Part shown: piece by piece, positions 43,928 through 52,419 of the stretch
Layout: the number at the start of each line of letters is the position of its first letter
How positions within the stretch are numbered: the first letter of the stretch is position 1
Source of the DNA: Streptomyces sp. NRRL B-3428
Lineage (GTDB): Bacteria > Actinomycetota > Actinomycetes > Streptomycetales > Streptomycetaceae
DNA: 64,000 nucleotides
NCBI GenBank assembly: GCA_000721375.1
Contig: JOGW01000004.1
Coordinates: 361,504 to 425,503 of the forward strand
Direction of reading: 5' to 3'
The notes under the pieces: model-generated
What the model was told of the DNA's origin: nothing
Databases searched by the model: none
The model's input: the letters and a program-made list of their open reading frames with translations, nothing else
Translations under genes and position numbers: made by a program

Positions 43928-45664
43928 ATGACCGACCAGGTACAGCCGCCGCAGGGCCCGGGGAACGCGGGCCCCGGCCCCGACGGAGCGGGATTCACCT
44001 ATCGAGGCGCCGAGCAGGAACTGATCGTCGTCGCACGGCCCGAAGCCCGGCTGCGTGCGGAGACGGCCGGAATGCGCTCGGCGGCCGGCGCAGACGTATC
44101 GGCCCTGAACATGTTCCTCAGCGATGAACAGCTGGCCCTGGAGCCGCTGTTCGGCAACGAAGAGCGCATCCAGGCGGCCACTCCCCCGCAGCAGGCGGGC
44201 CCCGACCTCACCCTCTTCTACCGGGTGCGCGGCGGCCGGGAGCGCGCACAGGAGCTGCGGTCGCGGATGGCCGCGCTGCCCGAGATCGAGACCGCGTACG
44301 TCAAGCCCGGCGCCGTACCCGCGACGCTCGGTCCGCCGCGGCAGACCACGGAGGAGAACAAGCGCCTGAAGGAAGGCGCCCCCGAGACACCGGACTTCAC
44401 CTCGCGCCAGGGCTATCTGCGCCCCGCTCCCGAAGGCGTCGACGCCTACTGGGCCTGGCAGCGGCCCGGCGGCAGCGGCGAGGGCATCACGATCATCGAC
44501 GTGGAGGGCGCCTGGCAGCTGGGCCACGAGGATCTCTCGGCGAAGCTCGCCGGCATCGTGGTGGGCACCCCGATCCAGGACGTGGCCTGGCGCAACCACG
44601 GCACCGCGGTACTCGGCGTGATCGGCGGCGACCGCAACCAGCGCGGTATCACCGGCATCGTGCCCGAGGCCGTGACCGCGGCCGCGTCCTTCCAGGGCAT
44701 CGGATCCGCGGCGGCCATCCACGCGGCGGCCGAGCGGCTCGCGCCCGGCGACATCATCCTGATCGAACTGCACCGGCCAGGACCGCAGTTCGACTTCGAG
44801 ACCCGCGACGACCAGCGCGGCTACATAGCGCTCGAATGGTGGCCGGACGACTACGCGGCGATCCGCTGGGCCACCGCCAAGGGCGTCATCGTGGTCGAGG
44901 CCGCGGGCAACGGCGCCGAGTCGCTCGACGACGCGGTGTACGAGCGCAGGCCCGACGAGTTCCCCGAGTGGTGGCGCAACCCCTACAACCCGTCCAACCA
45001 GCCCTCCGGGGCGATCCTGGTCGGCGCCGGCGCACCGCCGCCGGGCACGCACGGCCGCGATCACGGCCCCGACCGCTCGCGCCTGTCGTTCTCCAACTAC
45101 GGTGCGCGCGTGGACGCCCAGGGCTGGGGCCGCGAGACCACCACGACCGGTGGCGCGTGGCACCGGCCGGGGGACCTGCAGGGCGGCGCCGAGGAAATCG
45201 CCTGGTACACCGACACATTCTCCGGCACTTCGTCGGCCTCCCCGGTGGTGACCGGAGCACTCGCCTCGCTGCAGGGCATGCTGAAGGCCTCCGGGTCTGC
45301 GCCCATGTCCCCGCAGCAGGCGCGTGAGGTCCTGCGCAGTTCGGGCACACCGCAGCAGGACGCGCCCGGCCGTCCCGCATCCCAGCGCATCGGCAACCGG
45401 CCCGACATCAAGTCGGCGCTGACGCGGCTGCTCCCGTCCGCGATCGGCTCGGGCCAGGCCGAGCGCTACTGGGACGAGCTGGTCCCCTATCCCCATGAGC
45501 TCCCGCCGAGGCTGCGGCTCTACGTGGCCGGCGCCTGGCGCAACCTCAACAACCCGTCCCCGGACGTCCGTCAGGCGGTGCACGCCGCCTTCAACTCAGG
45601 CCGTCCCGACATACGCGTCTGGTACTCGGACGACGAGATCGTGGGCCTGGTCGTGGCCGGCTGA
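43928..45664 (+). CDS. Cytoplasmic S8 subtilisin-like protease with a C-terminal module shared with its neighbour
   Basis: A 578-residue serine protease. The triad is complete: Asp191 (ITIIDVEGAW), His224 (WRNHGTAVLG) and Ser435 (FSGTSSASPVV), with the oxyanion Asn328 (EAAGNGA). Residues 20-135 look like an I9-type propeptide (LTLFYRVRGGRERAQELRSR then ALPEIETAYVKPG). There is no signal peptide or anchor, so it is probably intracellular or exported by another route. Residues 512-578 (AERYWDELV to LVVAG) resemble residues 161-228 of the next protein. The ATG at 43928 follows GAGGGGAG. Spacing to the Gln-rich gene is 64 bases, so the two form an operon. Confidence 0.9.
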   Translation: MTDQVQPPQGPGNAGPGPDGAGFTYRGAEQELIVVARPEARLRAETAGMRSAAGADVSALNMFLSDEQLALEPLFGNEERIQAATPPQQAGPDLTLFYRVRGGRERAQELRSRMAALPEIETAYVKPGAVPATLGPPRQTTEENKRLKEGAPETPDFTSRQGYLRPAPEGVDAYWAWQRPGGSGEGITIIDVEGAWQLGHEDLSAKLAGIVVGTPIQDVAWRNHGTAVLGVIGGDRNQRGITGIVPEAVTAAASFQGIGSAAAIHAAAERLAPGDIILIELHRPGPQFDFETRDDQRGYIALEWWPDDYAAIRWATAKGVIVVEAAGNGAESLDDAVYERRPDEFPEWWRNPYNPSNQPSGAILVGAGAPPPGTHGRDHGPDRSRLSFSNYGARVDAQGWGRETTTTGGAWHRPGDLQGGAEEIAWYTDTFSGTSSASPVVTGALASLQGMLKASGSAPMSPQQAREVLRSSGTPQQDAPGRPASQRIGNRPDIKSALTRLLPSAIGSGQAERYWDELVPYPHELPPRLRLYVAGAWRNLNNPSPDVRQAVHAAFNSGRPDIRVWYSDDEIVGLVVAG

Positions 45665-45728
45665 GCCCGAACACACCACAGCATCCATCGACAGCAGCAC
45701 TTCATCACCAAGGGAAGGTGGCACCCGC

Positions 45729-46415
45729 ATGAGCACCACCCCGCAGATGAGTCAGCAGAGTCAGTTCGGACAGCAGACGCCCCAGCAGGGCGGCCAGCAG
45801 TTCCAGCAGCCCGGGCAGCAGTTCCCGCAGCAGCAGGGACAGCAGTACGGCCAGCAGTTCCCGCAGCAGCAGGGACAGCAGTACGGCCAGCAAGGCTACG
45901 GGCAGCAGGGCTACGGGCAGCAGGGCTTCGGTCAGCAGCCGCAGCAGTCGTACGGGCAGGGGCAGTTCAGCCCTCAGCAGCTCAGCCCTCAGCAGTTCGG
46001 CCTGCAGCAGTTCGGCCAGCAGCAGGGGCCGAGCACGGCGCCCCCGCAAGCACAGCAGCAGCACCAGCAGTTGGGCCAGCAGCAGTTCCCGCCGCAGCTG
46101 CAGCAGCAGCTCCAGCAGATGGGTCAGCAGCCGAACATCCAGCAGCTGCTCCAGCAGATGGGGCAGATGGGCCAGATCGGCGCCGAGGCCATCCAGAGCG
46201 GTGTGGCGACGCGCTACTGGGACGTCGTGGACGCGCTCCCCGGCCAGCCGCCGATCCTGTTCCTCCTGGTCGACGGCGTCTGGCGTGAGCTGCACAACCC
46301 CAGCCAGGTGATCCAGGACGTGGTGCAGCGCGCGTTCATCGCGGGCCACCAGGTCATCGGCTTCTTCGACAGCGCGACGCCGAACCAGATCCAGGCGATC
46401 GTCGTCAACAAGTAA
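45729..46415 (+). CDS. Gln-rich (prion-like) protein with the shared C-terminal module
   Basis: A 228-residue protein in two parts. Residues 1-150 are extremely rich in Gln, Gly, Tyr and Pro (QQFPQQQGQQYGQ and YGQQGYGQQGFGQQ repeats), a composition typical of prion-like, aggregation- or condensate-prone segments. Residues 161-228 form a globular module, TRYWDVVDALPGQPPILFLL followed by DGVWRELHNPSQVIQDVVQR, homologous to the C-terminus of the preceding protease. Shared positions include RYWD, PP, WR-L, NPS, V, AF, G and VV. It has no signal peptide. I do not recognise the family; a substrate, adaptor or regulator of the protease is plausible. Confidence 0.8.
   Translation: MSTTPQMSQQSQFGQQTPQQGGQQFQQPGQQFPQQQGQQYGQQFPQQQGQQYGQQGYGQQGYGQQGFGQQPQQSYGQGQFSPQQLSPQQFGLQQFGQQQGPSTAPPQAQQQHQQLGQQQFPPQLQQQLQQMGQQPNIQQLLQQMGQMGQIGAEAIQSGVATRYWDVVDALPGQPPILFLLVDGVWRELHNPSQVIQDVVQRAFIAGHQVIGFFDSATPNQIQAIVVNK
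45816..45887 (+). repeat. Tandem 36-bp repeat inside the Gln-rich gene
   Basis: Two identical 36-base units (45816-45851, 45852-45887) each encode QQFPQQQGQQYG. They are followed by 15-base units encoding GYGQQ/GFGQQ. Such perfect in-frame repeats can change copy number by slippage. Confidence 0.9.
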
Positions 46416-46430
46416 GCCGGGTAAGCGAAT

Positions 46431-46466
46431 CGGTGCAGGGTGGGAAGCGATTCCCGCCCTGCACCG
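46431..46466. terminator. Bidirectional terminator between the Gln-rich and GH31 genes
   Basis: CGGTGCAGGGTGGGAA pairs with TTCCCGCCCTGCACCG (16 bp, one G-U) around a GCGA tetraloop. It lies between convergent stops at 46415 and 46480. Confidence 0.9.
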
Positions 46467-46479
46467 CCTTGCGTTGTCG

Positions 46480-49400
46480 CTACGCGCAGTGGAACCTGGC
46501 CGCCGCCCAGTCCCCGTGATCACCGCTCTTGGAGCCGTTCGTGTCGGTGATCCTCAGATGCACATGGCGTGCGCCGTCCAGGGTCACGTCGACCGGCACG
46601 GTCGCCGATGCCCCGGTCACCTTGGGCGAGGTCCACAGGACCTTGCCGTCGGCCTCGACCGAGAAGGCCACCTCGCCATAGCCGTTGATCTCGTCGTCGA
46701 TGCCGACGTCGGCGGTCAGCCTGGAGCAGCGGCCCCCGAGATAGACCTCGATGTCCGAGTCGGCGTGCGCGCCGATGCCCTTCTCGTACGTGGTCCCGGC
46801 GAGGGTGAGCGGACGGCCGTCCTCGGCTCCGGACTCACCGTTGCTGCGGTCGCGTTCGGGCGGACCCCAGCCGTTGGTGGACTTCAGCCACGGCAGATCG
46901 CTCGCCCAGGCGTCGGCGGTCGGCGGCGGTGGCATCACGGCCACCGCGAACCGCTGCCCGGAGGTGCGGTCCTGTCCGGCCGCCCGATAGCGGGCGGTGG
47001 CGGTCAGCGAGGCCTCACCGGGGCGCGCGTCCTTGTCAGGGGTGACGGCCACCTCCACCCGGCGGGTCGTACCGGCGGGAATGCGGTCGATCACCGGTGC
47101 GGAGGTCGTCTGCCAGCCTTCCGGTGCCTCGATCCCCACCTGGACCCCGGTGGCGTCCCGGCTGCCCGCCGTGACGTCGACGGACACCTTGCCGGCCACC
47201 CCGGCACCCAACTCCTGTGCCACCGGCGCCGAGAGGACGGCCTGGGCGCCCGGCACGGCACCGCCGACCGCGCTGGTGTCCTTCAACTCCAGCTCGAAGG
47301 CGCGGTCGGTCCGCAGCTTCCCGGTCTTCACCTGGACCACGCCACCCCGGTCGTCGCGGTCGTACCACCAGCCCTCGGCCGCCGCGTCGAACGCGGCCTT
47401 GGACTGCAGTCGGGGCAGGCCACGATCGCTCAGCTCCACCCGGCTCGGTACGTCCCCGGTGTGCACGGTGAAGCGGTAGGGACGGCTGCTCTGCTTTCCG
47501 CTGAACTCGCCCTGGCTCGCCCCGATCCGCACGGACACATCACCTGCACCCTGCTTCGGGGCGTCGATGTCGGCACGCTGGGTGGCGTACTTCCCGGCGC
47601 GGTGTTCGCGCGTCACACCGTCGTCCTCGTACAGCGTGAAGGAGGACCTGCCCTGCGGATACACGTCCCAGGCGAGCGGTGAATCCGCCGTCCGGTCCCG
47701 GTAGGAGCGGATACCGGGCCACATCGGCACCGTGGCCCCCGCCCGTACGAACAGCGGCAGGGTGTCGAGCGGCGCGCTGTAACCGTCCACGGTGACCGGC
47801 CCCTCGTACACGCGCCCGCTCCAGTAGTCGATCCATCTCCCCTGCGGCAGATAGATGCCGTCGCGCACGGTGGAGTCCTCGTAGACGGGCGCCACGAGGA
47901 AGTCCTCACCGGTCAGGAACTCGTACTTGGCCGCGTCCGTCCCGGCCCGCGGATCCCCCGGATACTCCAGCGCAAGCGGCCGGACCGGTCCCACACCGGT
48001 CTGCGTGGCCTCGTGCGCGTACGAGTACATGTAGGGCAGCAGGGACTCCTTGAGCTTGAGGTACTTGCGGTTGACGGAGGTGTACGGCTCCCCGTACCGG
48101 AAGGGCTGCTTGTCGCTGGCCGCCCAGCCGTCCATCGACATCAAGGTCGGCAGGAAGGACTTCCACTGCAGATCACGGGTGTACGTCTTGGGGCTGCCGC
48201 CGAAGATCCCGTCCACGTCTCCGGTGGTGTAGGCGAGGCCCGACATCGTGGCACCGGCGTACGTCGGAATCTGGAAGCGGATGTTCTCCCAGCTGCCCGA
48301 CTGGTCACCGGACCACTGCACACCGCAGCGCTGAGCGCCCGACCAGCTCTCCGGCGCCCAGGTGAACCCGCGGGCGTCGCTGTGGTCCTCGATCCCCTGG
48401 TATGCGTCCTTGCAGCCGTCGAGCGCGAACTTGTAGCCCGAGCCCACCCAGGCCACGTCCAGCTTGGCCACCCGCTGTCCGGCCTTCACCTGGTCGGCGA
48501 GCTTGTCGATACCGTCCTCGGTCCACAGGCCGAGCTGCATCTTGCGGTCCTGCAGCCCCGCTGCGGTCTCGGCCAGGTCCTCGTAGCCACAGCCGTAGCC
48601 GTCGTTGACGAGCATCCAACCGTTGGGCATGTCGTGCTCGACATAGCCGTCGGCCACCTTCAGGGCGTCGAGGGTGTGCCGTTCGCCGCGGTTGGCGTTG
48701 TGCAGATAGCAGTCGGCGTCGCCCATCTCCAGACCGTAGATCGGCGGCAGGAACGGCTTGCCGGTCAGCCGGGTGTAGGCACCGATCACATCCTTGGCGC
48801 TGTCGGCCCCCTCACCCGTGAAGTAGTAGGCGTCGAAGCGCTGTTCCTCGGCCGAGGCCGTCACGGGTTCGTTGAAGGCGTACGTGTTGGGGGCGTACGT
48901 ATTGCGGTAGACGCCGTATCCCTGCGAAGACAGGTAGAAGGGGACGGAGTTGGGGTGGCCGCCGTCGTCCCAGTTGTAGTCGACGCCGACCTCGACGGTC
49001 TTGCCGCGGTGCGAGGTGTTGCCGCGGCCGTTCTGCATTCCGGCGCCGTAGTACTGCTCGGCGGCGCCGCGCGCGAGGGTCTGTGTGGTGCGCTCACCGT
49101 TCCAGGTGAGGCCCTTGGTCTCCGACCAGACCTGGCTGCCGTCGGCCCGGTGCAGCGCGAACCGCAGGGGCTTCTTGTAGGCGCGCAAGGTGACTTGGGA
49201 CGTGGCGAGCTCGTAGCGGTCGCCCTTGTCGCTCCACTTGGTGGCGGGCGGTGCGCCCTGCGGCAGGACGATGTCGGCGCCGGTGGGGTCGGTGAACTTC
49301 CCGTTCGGCGCGAGTTCGATACGGAAGGTGCCGGCCGTCACGAAGGAGACGCGGACCTCGGCGGCTCCCGCGGACAGGCGGTAGACGGGGCCCTCGGCTG

Positions 49401-49530
49401 CGAAGCCGGATATGTCGCCGACGGTGGTGTCGGCCGGATCGGCCTGCGCGCCACCCGGCCCTGAGAGTACGGAGAACAGCCCTAACAGGGCGGCAACTAC
49501 CGTTGCCCTGAACCACTTTGGTGATCTCAT
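46480..49530 (-). CDS. Secreted GH31 glycoside hydrolase with NEW3 and NPCBM modules
   Basis: A 1016-residue exported enzyme (signal peptide MRSPKWFRATVVAALLGLFS to AQADP). The N-terminal β-domain and GH31 barrel fill residues 40-640. The likely nucleophile is the Asp of VAKLDVAWVG and the acid/base the Asp in WSGDQSGSWENI. A NEW3-type domain follows (VLSAPVAQELGAGVAGKVSV to VEVAVTPDKDARPGEASLTA). The C-terminal NPCBM carbohydrate-binding domain is GTTYEKGIGAHADSDIEVYL and on. Family members hydrolyse or transfer alpha-glycosides (glucosidic, xylosidic or galactosidic); the exact substrate is unknown. The ATG at 49530 begins the signal peptide; the long upstream open frame overlaps mshC and is rejected. 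Confidence 0.9.
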   Translation of the reverse strand: MRSPKWFRATVVAALLGLFSVLSGPGGAQADPADTTVGDISGFAAEGPVYRLSAGAAEVRVSFVTAGTFRIELAPNGKFTDPTGADIVLPQGAPPATKWSDKGDRYELATSQVTLRAYKKPLRFALHRADGSQVWSETKGLTWNGERTTQTLARGAAEQYYGAGMQNGRGNTSHRGKTVEVGVDYNWDDGGHPNSVPFYLSSQGYGVYRNTYAPNTYAFNEPVTASAEEQRFDAYYFTGEGADSAKDVIGAYTRLTGKPFLPPIYGLEMGDADCYLHNANRGERHTLDALKVADGYVEHDMPNGWMLVNDGYGCGYEDLAETAAGLQDRKMQLGLWTEDGIDKLADQVKAGQRVAKLDVAWVGSGYKFALDGCKDAYQGIEDHSDARGFTWAPESWSGAQRCGVQWSGDQSGSWENIRFQIPTYAGATMSGLAYTTGDVDGIFGGSPKTYTRDLQWKSFLPTLMSMDGWAASDKQPFRYGEPYTSVNRKYLKLKESLLPYMYSYAHEATQTGVGPVRPLALEYPGDPRAGTDAAKYEFLTGEDFLVAPVYEDSTVRDGIYLPQGRWIDYWSGRVYEGPVTVDGYSAPLDTLPLFVRAGATVPMWPGIRSYRDRTADSPLAWDVYPQGRSSFTLYEDDGVTREHRAGKYATQRADIDAPKQGAGDVSVRIGASQGEFSGKQSSRPYRFTVHTGDVPSRVELSDRGLPRLQSKAAFDAAAEGWWYDRDDRGGVVQVKTGKLRTDRAFELELKDTSAVGGAVPGAQAVLSAPVAQELGAGVAGKVSVDVTAGSRDATGVQVGIEAPEGWQTTSAPVIDRIPAGTTRRVEVAVTPDKDARPGEASLTATARYRAAGQDRTSGQRFAVAVMPPPPTADAWASDLPWLKSTNGWGPPERDRSNGESGAEDGRPLTLAGTTYEKGIGAHADSDIEVYLGGRCSRLTADVGIDDEINGYGEVAFSVEADGKVLWTSPKVTGASATVPVDVTLDGARHVHLRITDTNGSKSGDHGDWAAARFHCA

Positions 49531-49571
49531 GGCGCGTGTGTACCAGCTGTTCACAGGCGCCACCATGGACT

Positions 49572-49611
49572 GAGGAGGGCCGCTTCTGGACTTTCCGAAG
49601 CGGCCCTCCTC
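49572..49611 (-). terminator. Terminator of mshC
   Basis: GAGGAGGGCCGCTTC / GAAGCGGCCCTCCTC form a perfect 15-bp stem with a 10-base loop, with GG/CC continuing inside. It lies 15 bases past the mshC stop. Confidence 0.9.
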
Positions 49612-49625
49612 TGTGTCCGTTCTCG

Positions 49626-50855
49626 CTAGAGGGCCACGCCCAACAGCGCGTCCGCGGCCCGCGACACGACCCCCGGAGCACCCTCGTCCGTACCACCGGT
49701 CGAGCTCTGCAGCTCGGCCCAGCGGTCCACGGCCGCGAGCGCGGCGGGCGCGTCGAGGTCGTTGGCGAGGGCCTCGCGGATCTCCTCGACGACGGCCTCG
49801 GCGGCCGGTCCGTCGGGACGCGAGACGGCGGCGCGCCAGCGGCCGAGGCGGGCCTCGGCGTCGGCGAGCACCTGGTCGGTCCACTCCCAGTCGGCCCGGT
49901 AGTGGTGCGAGAGCAGGGCGAGCCGGATGGCGGCGGGGTCGACCCCGTCACGCCGCAGCTTGCTCACGAAGACCAGGTTGCCCTTGGACTTGGACATCTT
50001 CGCGCCGTCGAGCGCGACCATGCCGGCGTGCACATACGCCTTGGCCATGGGGAACTCGCCGGTGAGCACCTGGGCGTGCGAGGCGCCCATCTCGTGGTGC
50101 GGGAAGGCGAGGTCGGAGCCGCCGCCCTGGACGTCGAAGCCCATGCCGAGGTGGTCGAGGGCGATGGCCACGCATTCGATGTGCCAGCCGGGGCGTCCTG
50201 CGCCCAGGCTCTTGCCGTCCCAGCTCGGCTCGCCCTCACGGGCGGCCATCCAGAGCATCGGGTCGAGCGGGTTCTTCTTGCCGGGGCGCTCGGGGTCGCC
50301 GCCGCGCTCGGCGGAGAGCAGCTTCATGGCGGCGGCGTCGAGGTTCGAGACCTTGCCGAAGTTGGCGTCGGAATCGACCGAGAAGTAGGTGTCGCCTTCG
50401 AGTTCGTAGGCGGCGCCCATGTCCCGCAGACGCTCGACGAGCGGCACGATGCCCGGTATGGCCTCGACCGCGCCGATGTAGTGCTTCGGCGGAAGCATCC
50501 GCAGCGCGGTCATGTCCTCGCGGAACAGCGCGGTCTCGCGCTCCGCCAGACCGACCCAGTCCTCGCCGTCGCGGATGGCGCGCTCCAGCAGGGGATCGTC
50601 GACGTCCGTCACGTTCTGCACATAGACAACCTGCCGCTTGGTGTCCAGCCACACGCGCTGCACGAGGTCGAACGCGTTGTAGGTCGCCGCGTGACCCATG
50701 TGGGTCGCGTCGTACGGCGTGATGCCGCAGACATAGATACGGGCGACGGGACCGGGCTCGAGGGTGACGAGTCCACCGGTCGCTGTGTCGTGAATCGCGA
50801 GGTCGCGGCCCTTGCCGGGCAGGGCGGGGACCTCGGAAGCGGGCCAGGCATGCAT
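49626..50855 (-). CDS. mshC: Cysteine:1D-myo-inosityl 2-amino-2-deoxy-D-glucopyranoside ligase MshC
   Basis: MshC joins cysteine to GlcN-Ins with ATP, the third step of mycothiol biosynthesis. The 409-residue sequence resembles class I cysteinyl-tRNA synthetase without the anticodon-binding region. It has [20 protein letters not shown] (HIGH-like), the zinc-site region [12 protein letters not shown] and [16 protein letters not shown] (KMSKS). Length matches MshC (about 410) rather than CysS (about 460). It is the fourth of a minus-strand set with the SCO1664-like, DUF3090 and phosphatase genes, an arrangement conserved in actinobacteria. Confidence 0.97.
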   Translation of the reverse strand: MHAWPASEVPALPGKGRDLAIHDTATGGLVTLEPGPVARIYVCGITPYDATHMGHAATYNAFDLVQRVWLDTKRQVVYVQNVTDVDDPLLERAIRDGEDWVGLAERETALFREDMTALRMLPPKHYIGAVEAIPGIVPLVERLRDMGAAYELEGDTYFSVDSDANFGKVSNLDAAAMKLLSAERGGDPERPGKKNPLDPMLWMAAREGEPSWDGKSLGAGRPGWHIECVAIALDHLGMGFDVQGGGSDLAFPHHEMGASHAQVLTGEFPMAKAYVHAGMVALDGAKMSKSKGNLVFVSKLRRDGVDPAAIRLALLSHHYRADWEWTDQVLADAEARLGRWRAAVSRPDGPAAEAVVEEIREALANDLDAPAALAAVDRWAELQSSTGGTDEGAPGVVSRAADALLGVAL

Positions 50856-50974
50856 GTCCTGAGCCTAACCGGATGGGTGTTCCCCACACGAACCGGACCT
50901 CGGATCTTGACCGGATCCGGGGTCTTGCGGGGTCCGGCTCGGTGTGCGTCCTCGCACTTGGGGCGCGGCCCGGT

Positions 50975-51802
50975 CTACACCGGAGGCCAGGGGATGGCCG
51001 GCCAGTCGCCCTGGGGAACGGGGTGGACGCCCGCCCGCAGCAGGGCTCGTACCCGCGCCCGGGTGGCGTCCACCTCCGCCGGAGTCAGCAGCTCCGCGAG
51101 GCGTACCGCCAACGCGCCCTCGGGAGCGAGCGCGGACGCCAGGTCCGTCAGGACCGACACCGCCCAGGAGGGCAGGGGCTCCCCCGCCCACCCCCACAGC
51201 AACGTACGCAGCTTGGGCTCCGCGTTGAACGTGACCCCGTGGTCGATCCCGTACAGGCGGTCGTCCGGCGCGGGCAGCAGATGGCCGCCCTTGCGGTCCG
51301 CGTTGTTGATCACGGCGTCGAGGACCGCCAGGCGCCGCAGACGGTCGTCGTCCGCGTGGACGAGGAGCGCCTGGCGCCCCTCGCCCACCTCGGCGAAGGC
51401 CACCGCTTTCCAGCCCTCGCCGGGTTCGTCGCCGTCGACGAGAGCGAGCAGCTCGGGCCCGGGCCCCGAAGGGCCGTCGATCCATAGCTGGCACATGCCC
51501 ATGCCGTACGGCCCATCCCGCAGCACCGTGGGCGGGACAAGACCCCATCCGGTCGCCTGCGAGACCTCGTAGGCAGCCACCTCGCGCTCCGCGAGCGTCC
51601 CGTCCGGGAAATCCCACAGCGGTCGCTCCCCGGCGACGGGCTTGTACACGCAGGACGCCGATTCGCCCTCGTACGAGACATCGCAGAGCAGCACGGCATT
51701 GGACGCTTCACGGATCCGGCCGCGCACGGTGAGCTCACCGGAGGCCAGCAGCTCCAGGCCGGTGCTCACGCGCCCCGGCGGTATCCGTTCTGGCGCGGAC
51801 AT
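50975..51802 (-). CDS. SCO1664-family conserved protein (kinase-like fold suspected)
   Basis: A 275-residue actinobacterial protein. Blocks are REASNAVLLCDVSYEGESAS then CVYKPVAGERPLWDFPDGTL, AAYEVSQATGWGLVPPTVLR, LLALVDGDEPGEGWKAV, VLDAVINNADRKGGHLL and LYGIDHGVTFNAEPKLRTLL. The YKP / NNADRKGGH / GIDHG pattern resembles phosphatidylinositol-kinase/HipA-like catalytic loops (N-D-R-K-G-G-H, then D-H-G), so a kinase activity is possible but unproven. The ATG at 51802 overlaps the DUF3090 3' end by 37 bases, showing coupling. Confidence 0.85.
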   Translation of the reverse strand: MSAPERIPPGRVSTGLELLASGELTVRGRIREASNAVLLCDVSYEGESASCVYKPVAGERPLWDFPDGTLAEREVAAYEVSQATGWGLVPPTVLRDGPYGMGMCQLWIDGPSGPGPELLALVDGDEPGEGWKAVAFAEVGEGRQALLVHADDDRLRRLAVLDAVINNADRKGGHLLPAPDDRLYGIDHGVTFNAEPKLRTLLWGWAGEPLPSWAVSVLTDLASALAPEGALAVRLAELLTPAEVDATRARVRALLRAGVHPVPQGDWPAIPWPPV

Positions 51803-52356
51803 ACGTGTCCTTCCGGGTCGAGCGGCAACGAGCACAGCGGGCACGGCGGCCGGCCGGCGTTCACGACATCGAGGGCGCGCTTGGCGAAGGCCCGCGCCTG
51901 CGCACCGCTGAGACGGACCCGCAGCATCGGCGGCCCGTTCTCCTCGTCCTGGAGCAGCTGCTCCTCGGCGGCCGCCAGATCGTCCTCGCTCTCGGCGTCC
52001 AGCTCGACCAGCGCCTGGGCCTCGACGATCATCCGCTCCTCGTCGCCGTCCCAGGCCAGAGCCATGGTGCCGACCCGGAACTCCTCCTCGACCGGAGCGT
52101 CGAGGGGCGCGGTGTCACTGTTCTCGGAGGGTGCGACCGCGGGTACCGGAGCGTTTCCGCCACTGCGCCGTACGACCTCGTCGAGCAGCTCGTCCATCCG
52201 CTCGGCCAACGCTGCCACCTGGGTCTTCTCCAGGGCGACACTGGTGACCCGCCCGCCGGCCGAAGCCTGCAGAAAGAACGTACGGCGCCCGGGCAGACCC
52301 ACCGTGCCGGCCACGAAGCGCTCCGGGGGGTCGTACAGGAACACCTGACGGGTCAC
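51766..52356 (-). CDS. DUF3090 family protein
   Basis: A 196-residue actinobacterial protein with TRQVFLYDPPERFVAGTVGL at the N-terminus, SVALEKTQVAALAERMDELL, and the C-terminal zinc-knuckle-like CPLCSLPLDPEGHVCPRQNG. The function is unknown. It is always, in my recollection, paired with the SCO1664-family gene and near mshC, so it may share a process with that kinase-like protein. The GTG start at 52356 is the only reasonable start before the conserved RQVFLYDPP block. Confidence 0.9.
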   Translation of the reverse strand: MTRQVFLYDPPERFVAGTVGLPGRRTFFLQASAGGRVTSVALEKTQVAALAERMDELLDEVVRRSGGNAPVPAVAPSENSDTAPLDAPVEEEFRVGTMALAWDGDEERMIVEAQALVELDAESEDDLAAAEEQLLQDEENGPPMLRVRLSGAQARAFAKRALDVVNAGRPPCPLCSLPLDPEGHVCPRQNGYRRGA

Positions 52357-52419
52357 GGCCTTGCCTCTCCCTGATGCGTAAACCTGTGGGGGTCGGTGCC
52401 ACCCTACTGCGGGCGACGA

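Noticed and set aside
50893..50937. CCGGACC / GGTCCGG inverted repeat before mshC
   Set aside because: A possible terminator of the upstream gene, but the 31-base loop makes it weak, so it is not listed as a feature.
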